A DNA stretch of 64,000 nucleotides, taken from Parageobacillus caldoxylosilyticus NBRC 107762. GTDB taxonomy: Bacteria; Bacillota; Bacilli; Bacillales; Anoxybacillaceae. The notes under the pieces were generated by a model. That model was not told where the DNA came from. It ran no database searches and saw nothing but the letters and a program-made list of their open reading frames with translations. How positions within the stretch are numbered: position 1 is the stretch's first letter; every line of letters begins with the position of its first letter. The stretch covers positions 55,876 through 119,875 of the forward strand of contig NZ_BAWO01000002.1 in assembly GCF_000632715.1 (NCBI RefSeq), written 5' to 3'. Position numbers and translations under genes: made by a program. Positions 21,233-30,312 of the stretch are shown here, piece after piece.

Positions 21233-22157
21233 ACATCACCTTTTTCGTTTTTGGTTCAAGCGCTTGAACGACCGTTTTTGTTTGCTCCATATTTTTCTTT
21301 GTATTACGGTTCGCAACTAATAAATAAATCACGACAAAATATCCAATATAGGCAATGACTTCTTCCAGCGATGGCATGGATGAATAGCCGAAGAGCGCTT
21401 TCAGAAACACGCCGACCTCTCCTGAAAAGACAGGCGCGACGCCGTGATCGCGGAGATAATGTTCATAATCAATCGGATGTTCCGGAAGCAGCCATGTTAA
21501 ATCATAAACGTGAGGCATTACGCTGCCGATGATATTTAAATCCTGAAGCATGGAAATGCCTTGGACAAGCAAGCCCGCAGCAATCAAGACGATGAACGCT
21601 CCGGTTACTTTAAAGAACGTCTTTAGCGGGATGCGCATCGTTCCTTTGAAGAAAAGGTAGCTGACAACCGCCGCAATCGCAATTCCTGTCGTCGCTCCCC
21701 ATCCTTGCATCGCCGCACCGATGTTGCCATGGGTAATCGCGGCAAAGAAAAAGACCGTTTCGACACCTTCGCGGAGAACGACTAAAAACGAATGGATGAC
21801 CATTCCAATGACATTGCCTGCCGTAATAAATTGATCCATCTTTCCTTCAACGCTTTTTTTCATATCGCGGCTATGCTCGGCCATCCAAAAGACCATTTGT
21901 GTCAGCAAAATCGCCGAAACAAACATAATGCCGATCTTTAAGTACGTTTCGCTTCCCATCGCGGCAAATCCAGTGAACACGACTTGGAAAAGAATTGCGA
22001 CCCCAACGCTCGCTAAAATCGCCAATCCTGCCCCAAGCCAAACGTACTTTGTATATTCTTGATGGCCGACTCGCTTTAAATAAGACGTAATAATTCCGAC
22101 AATCAGCAGCGCCTCGAGTGCTTCACGGAACGTAATTAACAGCGCTTGAACTTCCAT
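21231..22157 (-). CDS. efeU: FTR1/EfeU family high-affinity iron permease
   Basis: Seven-helix membrane protein importing iron. The two diagnostic acidic motifs are present: TFREALEALLIVG in the first helix and VVLREGVETVFFF in the fourth. Start ATG 22157 with AAGGGGG upstream gives 308 residues; the frame is open further upstream without a ribosome site. It follows the extracytoplasmic protein gene at 22186 by 28 bases and shares its Fur-box promoter. The usual EfeO (M75 domain) and EfeB (haem peroxidase) partners are absent from the window. Confidence 0.93.
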   Translation of the reverse strand: MEVQALLITFREALEALLIVGIITSYLKRVGHQEYTKYVWLGAGLAILASVGVAILFQVVFTGFAAMGSETYLKIGIMFVSAILLTQMVFWMAEHSRDMKKSVEGKMDQFITAGNVIGMVIHSFLVVLREGVETVFFFAAITHGNIGAAMQGWGATTGIAIAAVVSYLFFKGTMRIPLKTFFKVTGAFIVLIAAGLLVQGISMLQDLNIIGSVMPHVYDLTWLLPEHPIDYEHYLRDHGVAPVFSGEVGVFLKALFGYSSMPSLEEVIAYIGYFVVIYLLVANRNTKKNMEQTKTVVQALEPKTKKVM

Positions 22158-22185
22158 CGCATGTGTCCCCCTTTGTTTCCATCCG

Positions 22186-22944
22186 TCATGTCCGCTTGCG
22201 ACGCCATGAATACACGGCAACCCCGGCAATCACAACAATAAGAATCGCAATCGGAATCCAGTTTTTTAATTTGGATAAGTCCGTCCATTCTTTTTTCTGC
22301 ACTTCTTGCGGCTTTTCCGTTGCACTTTCCGAAAAATGTCCCACTTTCAAACTTTTCAATCCAAATTGCTTTTGCAACGACGTTAAAATCGTTTCCTTGC
22401 TTTTCTTAAATTGCTCAATATCCGCTTTCTTCTCGCCGACACCAAACAATCCTGGGTTTCCTAATGACTGCAGCGCTTTATTGAATTCATCTCTTAACCG
22501 TTTATCAAGGGCTGCATCTTTGCCTTGCACCATCGGGGAAAGCGCTTCGTATGTAGCAAATGCCTTTGCTAATAACCGTTTGCTCGTATCATACTGCTCA
22601 AAATTTTTCTCGATATTTTCCAACCGGCGTGCGATATTTAAAACAAGAATTTTTTCCATAGTTTCCAAAACTGCTTCTTTATCCTTTTTGTCGAGCGCCG
22701 ATAACACTGCTTGCGAAGGCTCCGTTCCCATATGCATATCGATTTCTTCTTTTACCGTTTCGAAAATTTTGCGCGCCTCCGTAAAGTTTGGCGGCTGCTC
22801 GTTTAACTTTTCAGCCATTTGTTTATAAACTTCCGCTACTTTTTCTTCATTCGGGTCGCCATAGGAGTACGCAAAAGCAGAAATCGGAATACTATTGAGA
22901 ATGAATATCATCGCTAGAGAAAAAAATAAATAAAATCGCCTCAT
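22186..22944 (-). CDS. membrane-anchored extracytoplasmic protein of the iron operon
   Basis: 252 residues: Sec signal peptide (cleavage likely after ISAFA, about residue 25), a helical extracellular domain, and a C-terminal membrane helix (WIPIAILIVVIAGVAVYSW) followed by RRKRT. The middle holds a repeat unit, MEKILVLNIARRLENIEKNF through YEALSPMVQGKDAALDKRLRDEF, that resembles repeats in the Fur-controlled lipoprotein at 27277-28464. First gene of the FTR1 operon, with a Fur box over its promoter. I infer that it presents iron to the permease; no haem or M75 motif is visible. Confidence 0.7.
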   Translation of the reverse strand: MRRFYLFFSLAMIFILNSIPISAFAYSYGDPNEEKVAEVYKQMAEKLNEQPPNFTEARKIFETVKEEIDMHMGTEPSQAVLSALDKKDKEAVLETMEKILVLNIARRLENIEKNFEQYDTSKRLLAKAFATYEALSPMVQGKDAALDKRLRDEFNKALQSLGNPGLFGVGEKKADIEQFKKSKETILTSLQKQFGLKSLKVGHFSESATEKPQEVQKKEWTDLSKLKNWIPIAILIVVIAGVAVYSWRRKRT

Positions 22945-22967
22945 TATCGATCTCCTCCTACACCACC

Positions 22968-22997
22968 AATGATAATGATTATCATCTTCTATGTCAA
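22968..22997 (-). promoter_or_regulatory. promoter overlapped by a Fur box (FTR1 operon)
   Basis: TTGACA (22992-22997), 17-base spacer and TATCAT (22969-22974). A perfect 7-1-7 Fur box TGATAATGATTATCA occupies 22970-22984, covering spacer and -10, so iron-loaded Fur should block transcription. Confidence 0.93.
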
Positions 22998-23016
22998 TAT
23001 ATTAATGAAAAAAATT

Positions 23017-23044
23017 CCCTTTCCTGTTCGCGAAAAGGAAAGGG
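23017..23044 (-). terminator. terminator of the glycolipid-type operon
   Basis: CCCTTTCCTTTTCGCG / AGGAAAGGG hairpin followed by GAATTTTTTT on the minus strand, ending at the stop codon of the glycosyltransferase gene. Confidence 0.8.
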
Positions 23045-23806
23045 CTACGAACATTGTTTGTCCGCTATGCTTGGGAGGCGATGGGCGTCTTCATCAATCA
23101 CTACTTTTTTCACCGGCCGCCGCATCTCCCTCCAAATTGCTGGAAGAACGGCCGTGACATACGCGCGAAATTTAATAAATGACTGTCCCGTTGTCCGCAC
23201 TTGATAGCGAATCGGTACTTCTTTGATGCGAAACCCTTTGCGAACTAAATTTAAAGTAAGCACTTGGGCGTAGTTATAATCATGGATGATCTCCGCATGT
23301 TCCATCGCTTGCCGCGAAAAAGCCCGCATCCCCGATTGCCCGTCGTAAATCCATGTTCGCAGAAGAAGCGATTGCAGAAACGTAAAGAAGTAATTGCCCA
23401 GACGGCGATGCCATTTCATCCCGCGAATCGTGCCAAGAAAGCGCGAGCCCATCGTATAGTCCGCTTCTCCCGCAAAAATCGGAGCGAGCAATTCCGGGAT
23501 TTGTTCCGCCGGATATTCATTATCCGCATCAATCATCACGCCGATATCCGCACCGAGGCGGAGAGATTCCTGCAGCCCTTGGCGTACAGCGGCACCAAGC
23601 CCGCGGTTTTCCGGCATTTGATAAATGTAATCAGCGCCTGCTTCTCTTGCAGCTGCTACGGTGTTATCGGTCGAACCGTCATCAATGACCAATACTTTCA
23701 CATCCACATAAGGATGGAAAGAACGCGGAATTCTGCGAATGACCTCGCCAATCGATTGCTCTTCGTTATACGCTGGTAAGAAGACGATCACTTTTTGCTT
23801 CTTCAT
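23045..23806 (-). CDS. family 2 glycosyltransferase, polyprenyl-phosphate type
   Basis: GT-A fold enzyme of 253 residues. Motifs: FLPAYNEEQSIGEVI at the N-terminus, VIDDGSTDNT, NRGLGAAVRQGL, the metal motif DADNEYP, and GSRFLG with YDGQSGMRAF. This set is typical of dolichyl/undecaprenyl-phosphate sugar synthases and flippase-linked GT2 proteins. No C-terminal membrane helices. Its start lies 41 bases inside the upstream phosphodiesterase gene. Last gene of a four-gene operon. The sugar cannot be deduced. Confidence 0.85.
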   Translation of the reverse strand: MKKQKVIVFLPAYNEEQSIGEVIRRIPRSFHPYVDVKVLVIDDGSTDNTVAAAREAGADYIYQMPENRGLGAAVRQGLQESLRLGADIGVMIDADNEYPAEQIPELLAPIFAGEADYTMGSRFLGTIRGMKWHRRLGNYFFTFLQSLLLRTWIYDGQSGMRAFSRQAMEHAEIIHDYNYAQVLTLNLVRKGFRIKEVPIRYQVRTTGQSFIKFRAYVTAVLPAIWREMRRPVKKVVIDEDAHRLPSIADKQCS

Positions 23807-25265
23807 CTTCTGCTTCCCTCTTTCGAATCGCTTCCGTTAACACGGGCCCGCGGCTATGGCTCGGGTACGGTGCGCCCAACAAATAAGCAATCGTCGGCGC
23901 CACGGATACGAGACTTTTCTTTTCATCGATCCGTTTGCCTCGCTCAATCGCCGATCCGTACAAGAAAAACGGCACAAACCGCTCTCCTTCATCCAAATGC
24001 CCGTGTCCGCCGATGCCGTCTGCTTGTCCGTGATCGGCGCAAATGATTAACGTTGCATTTTTTAATTTTCCTTTCTGTTCAAGCCACTCGACGTACTCCT
24101 TGATAAGCGCGTCCGCTTCTTCTATTTTTTGAAGATATTCCTCGTATAATACGCCGCGGCTGTGCCCCGTTTGGTCCGTGGCAATTAATTGAACAATGAG
24201 CAAATCAGGATCTTGCTCTTCCATAATGCGTTTGGCGCGTTCGATGATATTACGGTCAGCTACGTCATTATGCATGACCGCCGTTACCGTTTCGACATCA
24301 TCTCCAAACGAATCGACGAGATGGGCAATGCCAAGCAGCCGCCCCGTTTTTCCTATTTTTCTTAGTGAGTCAAAAATGCTTTCTACCTTGATGCCAAGCT
24401 TCCATACCATATTGGAGCGTATGCCGTGTTCAAACGGATATGTTCCGGTGAACATCGAGGTAAAACAAACGACAGTACGTGCCGGATAAACCGTTTCCAT
24501 TTGCGTAAATTCCGTCCCCTGCTGGCGCAGCCGTTTTAAAAATGGGGCATTGGCTTGTTCAAACCGATCTTTCCGCATGCCGTCGATGACAATCACAATG
24601 ACTTTCTCATTGATTGGCTCTTTTGGAACGCTGGCATTATTGGTGTATGTCGGAATGATTTTTGGCTTCCAATCAAATAACTGGCTGTGCAAAATGAAAG
24701 AAAATAAAAAGACACCTGCATAATAGAGTGCAAAGCCCGCAAGAGAAAGATCGCCTGCTTCTCGCTCCAGCTGTACGTACACATACTGCCAAATCGACAA
24801 AAGCAACAAAAATTTCGGCAACTGTTCTTGCGCGTTTCCGCTTGTCGAATCGCTATTTTTCAGCACTAATTTCCAAAAACGGGTAAAATTCCACCATGAT
24901 GTACCAATGCGCAAATGATAGTAAAGCGTACCCCAAAAAAAGACGGTAAAGAAAAAATATAGCCCCAGTGCTAAACTTAGCAGCTTAATGTCGGCAAACT
25001 GCCAAACGATTAAAAACACAACGTATGGAATCCATAAATAATTTCGCAAAAATAGCGGATAGTCGTACATATAATAGATAACAAAAAGCGGAAGCGCTGC
25101 TAGAAAACCAAAGAACCAGTGTTTCATATGCTCGATGGTACCGAAACTGGCAAGATGGTAGATCGCCATCGTCCCGATAACGAAAATCGGCGTAAACGGT
25201 TTTCCCTCGTTCAGCAAATTCCAACATCGCGCCGCTACTTTTTCAAATGTTGAAGCTTCTTTCAT
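23766..25265 (-). CDS. membrane-bound alkaline-phosphatase-superfamily phosphodiesterase
   Basis: 499 residues: about six N-terminal membrane helices (residues 20-200), then an extracellular or cytoplasmic phosphodiesterase domain of the NPP/type I phosphodiesterase kind. Metal and nucleophile motifs: VIVIDGMRKDRF, YPARTVVCFTSMFTGTYPFEHGI (Thr nucleophile), LLIVQLIATDQTGHSRG and ICADHGQADGIGGHGHLDEGE. Start ATG 25265 follows GGGAGAG; the next gene upstream overlaps by 4 bases. The combination with GT2, flippase-like and epimerase genes suggests cleavage or transfer on a lipid-linked headgroup; this is inference. Confidence 0.8.
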   Translation of the reverse strand: MKEASTFEKVAARCWNLLNEGKPFTPIFVIGTMAIYHLASFGTIEHMKHWFFGFLAALPLFVIYYMYDYPLFLRNYLWIPYVVFLIVWQFADIKLLSLALGLYFFFTVFFWGTLYYHLRIGTSWWNFTRFWKLVLKNSDSTSGNAQEQLPKFLLLLSIWQYVYVQLEREAGDLSLAGFALYYAGVFLFSFILHSQLFDWKPKIIPTYTNNASVPKEPINEKVIVIVIDGMRKDRFEQANAPFLKRLRQQGTEFTQMETVYPARTVVCFTSMFTGTYPFEHGIRSNMVWKLGIKVESIFDSLRKIGKTGRLLGIAHLVDSFGDDVETVTAVMHNDVADRNIIERAKRIMEEQDPDLLIVQLIATDQTGHSRGVLYEEYLQKIEEADALIKEYVEWLEQKGKLKNATLIICADHGQADGIGGHGHLDEGERFVPFFLYGSAIERGKRIDEKKSLVSVAPTIAYLLGAPYPSHSRGPVLTEAIRKREAEDEEAKSDRLLTSV

Positions 25266-26206
25266 TGTCTCTCCCTTCCTTTTTTCCAAGCCGCCCCAAC
25301 GAACGAAATATCTCTTGGAGACATAAACAGCATGGCAATGCCAACTAAATAAGAAAAAACAAATTTGAACGCATGGGCCATCATCGCTGCCATATACGCG
25401 CTGTTCCAGTCCGGGACGATTCTCGTAACCGCAAACGCCATTACCGCTTCATACGTCCCCAGCCCGCCTGGAGCGATTTGAAACACTTGACCGGATACAG
25501 TGATGCTGTTGACCCATACGGATTCCCAAAAGGACAAGGGCAACCTAAGCATGTGGGTCATCTCATAAACGACAACCGCCTCACACAACCAGCTGAGCGC
25601 AATCATGCCCACCATATAAACGCCGCGTTTTCCTCTTAATGCACTTTTTATCATGCGATGGTGTTTACGAATCCATTCTGCATCCGATTTGCGTGACAGC
25701 AAAACAGTAATTGCAGCTGCGCCGATTATTCCTATAACACCAATAACCGTTGCATTGATTGCAGGAAATCGATTGGCGTATGCATACATTCCCCATGCCG
25801 ACAAAAGACACAAAACCAGCATGTCCAAAAGCCGCATCACCGCCACCGAGTGAACCGCTTCATCGACAGACACGTCCTTCTGCTTTGCTAAAACAGCAAC
25901 ACGGGCAATATCGCCTGCTTTTAACGGAAAAATATGATTAATAAGCAAACTTAAAAAAATACCTTTGGCGTATACAATCAAAGAAATTGGTTTTCCCACG
26001 TATGACTTCCATGCCAGCGTCCTTAGCCAAAAGGAAGCGACGTATATGATCAACATCCATGCCAGCGTGTCCGGTCTTCGAAAAAGCAAGTGGAGTTGCT
26101 CAAGAAGCACCTCTCCATCGAAATAGTGGTATGTCAGCCATAGGAACACAAGGACAAGCCCGGCACCGACTAGCCGCACCGCTGCCATTGCGTGTTTACG
26201 TTTCAT
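25262..26206 (-). CDS. UPF0104/YbhN-type flippase-like membrane protein
   Basis: 314 residues with seven or eight membrane helices. Family landmarks: FLSLLINHIFPLKAGDIARVAVLAKQ in the first third and GGLGTYEAVMAF near the C-terminus, as in the lysylphosphatidylglycerol synthase membrane domain family (Pfam Lysyl-tRNA-independent N-terminal part of MprF). These proteins often accompany GT2 enzymes in glycolipid loci. Overlaps the epimerase gene by 11 bases and the phosphodiesterase gene by 4. Confidence 0.85.
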   Translation of the reverse strand: MKRKHAMAAVRLVGAGLVLVFLWLTYHYFDGEVLLEQLHLLFRRPDTLAWMLIIYVASFWLRTLAWKSYVGKPISLIVYAKGIFLSLLINHIFPLKAGDIARVAVLAKQKDVSVDEAVHSVAVMRLLDMLVLCLLSAWGMYAYANRFPAINATVIGVIGIIGAAAITVLLSRKSDAEWIRKHHRMIKSALRGKRGVYMVGMIALSWLCEAVVVYEMTHMLRLPLSFWESVWVNSITVSGQVFQIAPGGLGTYEAVMAFAVTRIVPDWNSAYMAAMMAHAFKFVFSYLVGIAMLFMSPRDISFVGAAWKKGRERQ

Positions 26207-27137
26207 ACGCCCTTGCCCACGCGACTGTTCGCGCCAGCCCGTCCTCGAACGTTACGCTCGGTTTGTATCCGAACGCCCGCTGTGCTTTCGTAATGTCCGC
26301 CCATGTCGCTTTTACATCTCCCTTTCGCTCCGGTGCATATCTCACCTTCATCGTTGGAAAATGCGTTTTCAGTTCTTGCAGCAATCGCTCCATCGCGATC
26401 GGCCGCCCTGATCCTAAATTAAACACATCATTTCCGCCGCGGCGGCCGAGCGCCGCTACCATTCCGCTGACGACATCATCCACAAACGTATAGTCTCTTG
26501 CTGTGTTCGTGCCGTACACGACAATCTCTTCACCACGTAACAGATGGCGGATAAACTTGCTGATCGCCATATCCGGTCGGCCCCACGGACCGTATACAGT
26601 AAAATAGCGAAAAATCGTCACCTGATAGCCGAATAGATGGGCATACGCATAGCAAAACGACTCCGCTCCGTATTTTGCGGCGGCATATGGCGAAACGACT
26701 TCTCCCGTCGCCATCTCTTCTTTCAGCGGCACATTCCCCTGGTTGCCGTAGACAGACGAGGAAGATGCGAATAACACATGCCCGGCTCCGGCTTCCCCCG
26801 CTGCCTTTAGCACATTAATCGTCGCTTTGATATCATAATCGACATAATCAAGCGGCTTAAGAAGTGAATTTGGAACACCGGGCAGCGCCGCTAAATGATA
26901 CACACAATCCGGCTGATAGCGGCGAAACAATTCTTCCGTTTTTTCTCTATCTAGCAAGTCAATGCGATAAACAGGAAGATTTCCTCCCGTCAACGCACGA
27001 AATTGCCGATGCTTTCGTTCCGCCGGGTAGTAAGGATGAAAATTATCAATAACCATCACATCATGCCCAAGCGAGAGCAATTTGGCAACAAGATGGCTTC
27101 CAATAAACCCGGCTCCCCCTGTAATGAGAATTTTCAA
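26196..27137 (-). CDS. NAD-dependent nucleotide-sugar epimerase/dehydratase
   Basis: Extended SDR enzyme, 313 residues. Rossmann motif [13 protein letters not shown], active-site Ser in FASSSSVYG, YxxxK as YAAAKYGAE, and a [13 protein letters not shown] segment seen in UDP-glucuronate 4-epimerases and related enzymes. I choose the TTG at 27137 with GAGGTG 6 bases upstream; the GTG at 27146 overlaps that site. First gene of the operon. UDP-glucose or UDP-glucuronate 4-epimerase are the likeliest activities. Confidence 0.85.
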   Translation of the reverse strand: MKILITGGAGFIGSHLVAKLLSLGHDVMVIDNFHPYYPAERKHRQFRALTGGNLPVYRIDLLDREKTEELFRRYQPDCVYHLAALPGVPNSLLKPLDYVDYDIKATINVLKAAGEAGAGHVLFASSSSVYGNQGNVPLKEEMATGEVVSPYAAAKYGAESFCYAYAHLFGYQVTIFRYFTVYGPWGRPDMAISKFIRHLLRGEEIVVYGTNTARDYTFVDDVVSGMVAALGRRGGNDVFNLGSGRPIAMERLLQELKTHFPTMKVRYAPERKGDVKATWADITKAQRAFGYKPSVTFEDGLARTVAWARAYET

Positions 27138-27232
27138 TGGATTCACCTCAAAATTAATGATTTATTCCTATTAGCATATTATCATAAGAAAATCGAAAAG
27201 CAGCAGCGCCAAAATTTGATTTCCTTCATAAG

Positions 27233-27272
27233 AAGGCAAAAAACCTTGCTAAAGAACAAGGTTTTTTGCCTT
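27233..27272 (-). terminator. terminator after the Fur-regulated lipoprotein gene
   Basis: Perfect 16-base stem AAGGCAAAAAACCTTG/CAAGGTTTTTTGCCTT with an eight-base loop; internal T run on the minus strand. Confidence 0.9.
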
Positions 27273-27276
27273 ATCG

Positions 27277-28464
27277 TTATTTTGCCTTTTCCATAGCAGT
27301 GTTTAATGTTGCTTCTAGTTGGGAAAGAAGTTTTTCCCCCTCCGCTTTATTTTTCGCTTTTGCCGCCTCAAGATAGCGCTGCGCCTGATCATTCAATGAC
27401 GCATAAGCTTGATCACCTAACAACGCTTTTAAGTCGCTTTCCATCATATTAATAAATAAAGCGCCTTCCAATGCAGTAATTACCGATTTATCTTGTCCCC
27501 AGCTTTCTTTACTTTCTTCATATTCATGAAGCGCCACCTTTGCCCAGCCGCGGACGAACGCTTTATTGATCGCTGCCGGATCAAGCGTTTTTACATCTGT
27601 TTGCAAATCAAATTGTTTTAAAATGTAGTCCGCTTCTTCTGGTGCATGCTTTTTCATATATGGATATACGGATTGATAAAACGCCCATCCTTCTGCTTGT
27701 TCGACTTTCGCTTCTTTTTCATCTTGTTTTGCCGCATTTGCCGCCTTTGAAGCGTAGCCGTGCGGAAGTGCACCTGTCGCTAAATAAAAGGTTTTCATCA
27801 GCGTTTTGTCTACGACTTGTTTTCCTAAGGAGAAGGCAAGCAAATCATCTTTTGCAGCCGCATCTTCGATTTGTGCGAACGCCCCGTCTATCGCATCGAC
27901 CAACTTCGTTCCGTAAGCGGCATCACGCTTCTCGACCGTCGGCTGTAAAATCGCGTAAAACTGTTTTGCTTCTTCGATTTCCTTCTTCACTTCTTCCTTA
28001 TTAGCCCAATTTTCCTCTACTTCGGTAAATTCATGCTTGATTGTGGTATAAAATACTTTTTGCATGAGCTTATCAAAGATTTGTTTTACGACCACTGGAT
28101 CGAGTGAACCATCTTTCCCTGCCGCCAGCGCAGTAGTAATATGTTGGTCAAGCGTATCTTGAAATTCGGCGTCCCGCTTTTGCACAAGCGTCTGTAAGTT
28201 TTCTTCATATAGTTTTGTCACTTTATCAAAGTCAACTTTTTGCCCTTGCTTTGCTTTTTCCATCTCGACAAGCGCCTGTTTAAATACATCAGCATAATGG
28301 ATTTCTTTCTTCTCTGTTTCCACTGTTTTTTCTTCCCTTTGTTCAGCGGCTGTTTGCTCTTTTTTCTCCGTTTTGGTTGTTGCTGTTTCTTCGCTGTTCG
28401 AGCAAGCTCCCATCATTATCGCAAACGCTGTAAAAACAGCAAGCAGCTTCCATTTAACTGACAT
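27277..28464 (-). CDS. Fur-regulated repeat lipoprotein, probable iron-uptake component
   Basis: 395 residues with a lipoprotein signal (lipobox MGA-C, Cys21), a Glu/Lys/Thr-rich linker, then all-helical sequence. I see about three related units: LYEENLQTLVQKRDAEFQDTL, FYAILQPTVEKRDAAYGTKL and FYQSVYPYMKKHAPEEADYI. The motif HEFTEVEENW recurs as HEYEESKESW, a His/Glu-rich pattern that could bind metal. No M75 HxxE motif, so it is not EfeO. Two Fur boxes flank its -10 region. The shared repeat with the protein at 22186 suggests the two act together; function is inferred. Confidence 0.65.
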   Translation of the reverse strand: MSVKWKLLAVFTAFAIMMGACSNSEETATTKTEKKEQTAAEQREEKTVETEKKEIHYADVFKQALVEMEKAKQGQKVDFDKVTKLYEENLQTLVQKRDAEFQDTLDQHITTALAAGKDGSLDPVVVKQIFDKLMQKVFYTTIKHEFTEVEENWANKEEVKKEIEEAKQFYAILQPTVEKRDAAYGTKLVDAIDGAFAQIEDAAAKDDLLAFSLGKQVVDKTLMKTFYLATGALPHGYASKAANAAKQDEKEAKVEQAEGWAFYQSVYPYMKKHAPEEADYILKQFDLQTDVKTLDPAAINKAFVRGWAKVALHEYEESKESWGQDKSVITALEGALFINMMESDLKALLGDQAYASLNDQAQRYLEAAKAKNKAEGEKLLSQLEATLNTAMEKAK

Positions 28465-28491
28465 TATGTATCCCCCTCACACCTTTTTATT

Positions 28492-28549
28492 TGATAATGA
28501 TTTTCATTGACACAAGTTGATTATAATAGATAATGATTATCAACGTCAA
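28492..28549 (-). promoter_or_regulatory. promoter with two Fur boxes (repeat lipoprotein)
   Basis: TTGACG (28544-28549), 18-base spacer, TATAAT (28520-28525). A near-perfect Fur box lies in the spacer (AGATAATGATTATCA, 28528-28542) and a second, weaker one (TGATAATGATTTTCA, 28492-28506) downstream of the start site. Confidence 0.92.
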
Positions 28550-28568
28550 TGGAATTTTTATCAAAGAA

Positions 28569-28598
28569 AAGAGCCTGCCAACGTTTGGGCAAGCTCTT
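28569..28598 (-). terminator. terminator of the ssu operon
   Basis: Stem AAGAGCTTGCC / GGCAGGCTCTT with small mismatch, followed by TTCTTTG on the minus strand, just after the ssuD stop. Confidence 0.75.
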
Positions 28599-28606
28599 CC
28601 CTATCA

Positions 28607-29734
28607 TCACACTTTGATAAATGAAGGAAAAAATTCATGTCCGATAATCTCTCCTTGTATAGACTGTTTTGTCCGTTTTTTGTGGTTTAATGGCAGAAGC
28701 GGGAATAGCAGTTCAGCTACCCGATATGCTTCTTCTAAATGCGGGTAACCGGATAAAATAAAATACCGGATACCTAATTGATGGTACTCTAATAGCCGCT
28801 CTGCCACTGTTTCCGGATCCCCGACTAAAGCGGTTCCTGCTCCTCCTCTGACAAGACCAACTCCCGCCCATAAATTTGGACTAATTTCTAACGATTCTCT
28901 GCTTCCATTGTGCAACTGTTTCATACGCTGCTGCCCGACCGAATCATACCGGGCAAAAACTCGTTGTGCTTCCTGAATGGTTTTGTCGTCCACATAACGA
29001 ATGAGCTGTTGTGCAGCATTCCACGCTTCCTTTTCTGTTTCGCGCACAATAATATGAAGCCGAATGCCAAATTCAATTGTACGTCCTTGCTGTTCAGCCA
29101 ATTTTCTCACTTGGGAAATTTTTTCTTCCACCTGTGCTGGCGGTTCTCCCCATGTTAAGTAAACATCTGCATGTTTCGCTGCCACCTGTTGGCCTGCTAG
29201 CGACGACCCTCCAAAATAAACCGGAGGATACGGTCTTTGTATTGGCGGAAACAGAAGCTTAGCCCCAGTTACGTTGATATGTTTTCCTTTTAAAGTGACT
29301 TCTTCGCCGCTTAACAATCGTCTCCAAACTGTTAAAAATTCATCCGTTGCTTCATAGCGCTCGTCATGGCTTAAAAATAGCCCATCACCCGCGAGTTCAA
29401 CGGGATCTCCGCCAGCTACGACATTAATAAGCAGCCGGCCTTCCGAAATTCGGTCTAATGTGGAAGCCATTCTCGCCGCGAGTGTAGGAGACATTAATCC
29501 CGGTCGTACGGCAACAAGAAAACGCAATTGTTCGGTTTCCGCTGCCAATGCCGACGCAAGCAGCCATGGATCTTCGCATGATTTCCCCGTTGGAATTAAT
29601 ACCCCTTTATAGCCCAGCCGGTCAGCAGCTTGGGCAATTTGCCGAAAATAACTATACTCCGCAGTACGGCCTCCTTTTGTTGTTCCAAGATAACGTCCAT
29701 CGCCATGGGAAGGGATAAACCATAATAATTCCAT
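28607..29734 (-). CDS. ssuD: FMNH2-dependent alkanesulfonate monooxygenase
   Basis: Releases sulfite from aliphatic sulfonates using reduced FMN. Luciferase-like TIM barrel beginning [18 protein letters not shown], with [12 protein letters not shown] and [15 protein letters not shown] typical of SsuD. ATG 29734 (9 bases after AGGAG) gives 375 residues, close to B. subtilis SsuD. Last gene of ssuBACED here. Confidence 0.95.
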   Translation of the reverse strand: MELLWFIPSHGDGRYLGTTKGGRTAEYSYFRQIAQAADRLGYKGVLIPTGKSCEDPWLLASALAAETEQLRFLVAVRPGLMSPTLAARMASTLDRISEGRLLINVVAGGDPVELAGDGLFLSHDERYEATDEFLTVWRRLLSGEEVTLKGKHINVTGAKLLFPPIQRPYPPVYFGGSSLAGQQVAAKHADVYLTWGEPPAQVEEKISQVRKLAEQQGRTIEFGIRLHIIVRETEKEAWNAAQQLIRYVDDKTIQEAQRVFARYDSVGQQRMKQLHNGSRESLEISPNLWAGVGLVRGGAGTALVGDPETVAERLLEYHQLGIRYFILSGYPHLEEAYRVAELLFPLLPLNHKKRTKQSIQGEIIGHEFFPSFIKV

Positions 29735-29760
29735 TTTCATTTTCTCCTTTCTATCATTCA

Positions 29761-30294
29761 TTAAATGAGGGTTTGAGTGTTTGAAATAGATTGCAACACT
29801 TCCTTTATCCTTTCTTCAATGTCGGATGGAAAAAATATTTCTCCCGTTTCATCACGTTGAATCGTTTTGTCTAAAATAAATACTCCATGTAAAATCTCTT
29901 TTGCTCCCATAATGGAGAAAATAGGTTTTAGCGCATATTCAATCGATAACAGATGGGCAATAGTACCGCCTGTGACGATCGGAGCAATAATCTTACCTAA
30001 AAATGCCTTTTCCGGTAACAAGTCGAGAAATGCTTTTAAAATACCCGTATAGCTGCCTTTGTAGACAGGACTTAACACCATGACCGCATCTGCCTCACGA
30101 ATCCATTCGTGGGTTTGAGCAATCGCTTCACTATCGAATTTTGCATGCAGCAAATCTTCTGCCGGCAAATCCCGAACATGGATTAAATGAACATGATGCC
30201 CCCTTTTGAGCAATTCTTTTTGCAATCGGTTAGCGATCTCCGCTGTTTTGGATTGTTTAGATGGACTTCCCGAGATTAAAGTGATTGTCGTCAT
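29761..30294 (-). CDS. ssuE: NAD(P)H-dependent FMN reductase, SsuE type
   Basis: Flavodoxin-like reductase of 177 residues supplying FMNH2 to SsuD: phosphate-binding loop [31 protein letters not shown], and [16 protein letters not shown]. Placed between ssuC and ssuD, 26 bases before the ssuD ATG. Confidence 0.9.
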   Translation of the reverse strand: MTTITLISGSPSKQSKTAEIANRLQKELLKRGHHVHLIHVRDLPAEDLLHAKFDSEAIAQTHEWIREADAVMVLSPVYKGSYTGILKAFLDLLPEKAFLGKIIAPIVTGGTIAHLLSIEYALKPIFSIMGAKEILHGVFILDKTIQRDETGEIFFPSDIEERIKEVLQSISNTQTLI

Positions 30295-30312
30295 TAATGT
30301 CTCCCCCTTTTT

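Noticed and set aside
27277..28464. Calling the Fur-regulated lipoprotein EfeO
   Set aside because: The M75 HxxE pattern and cupredoxin domain are absent; the sequence is a helical repeat instead.
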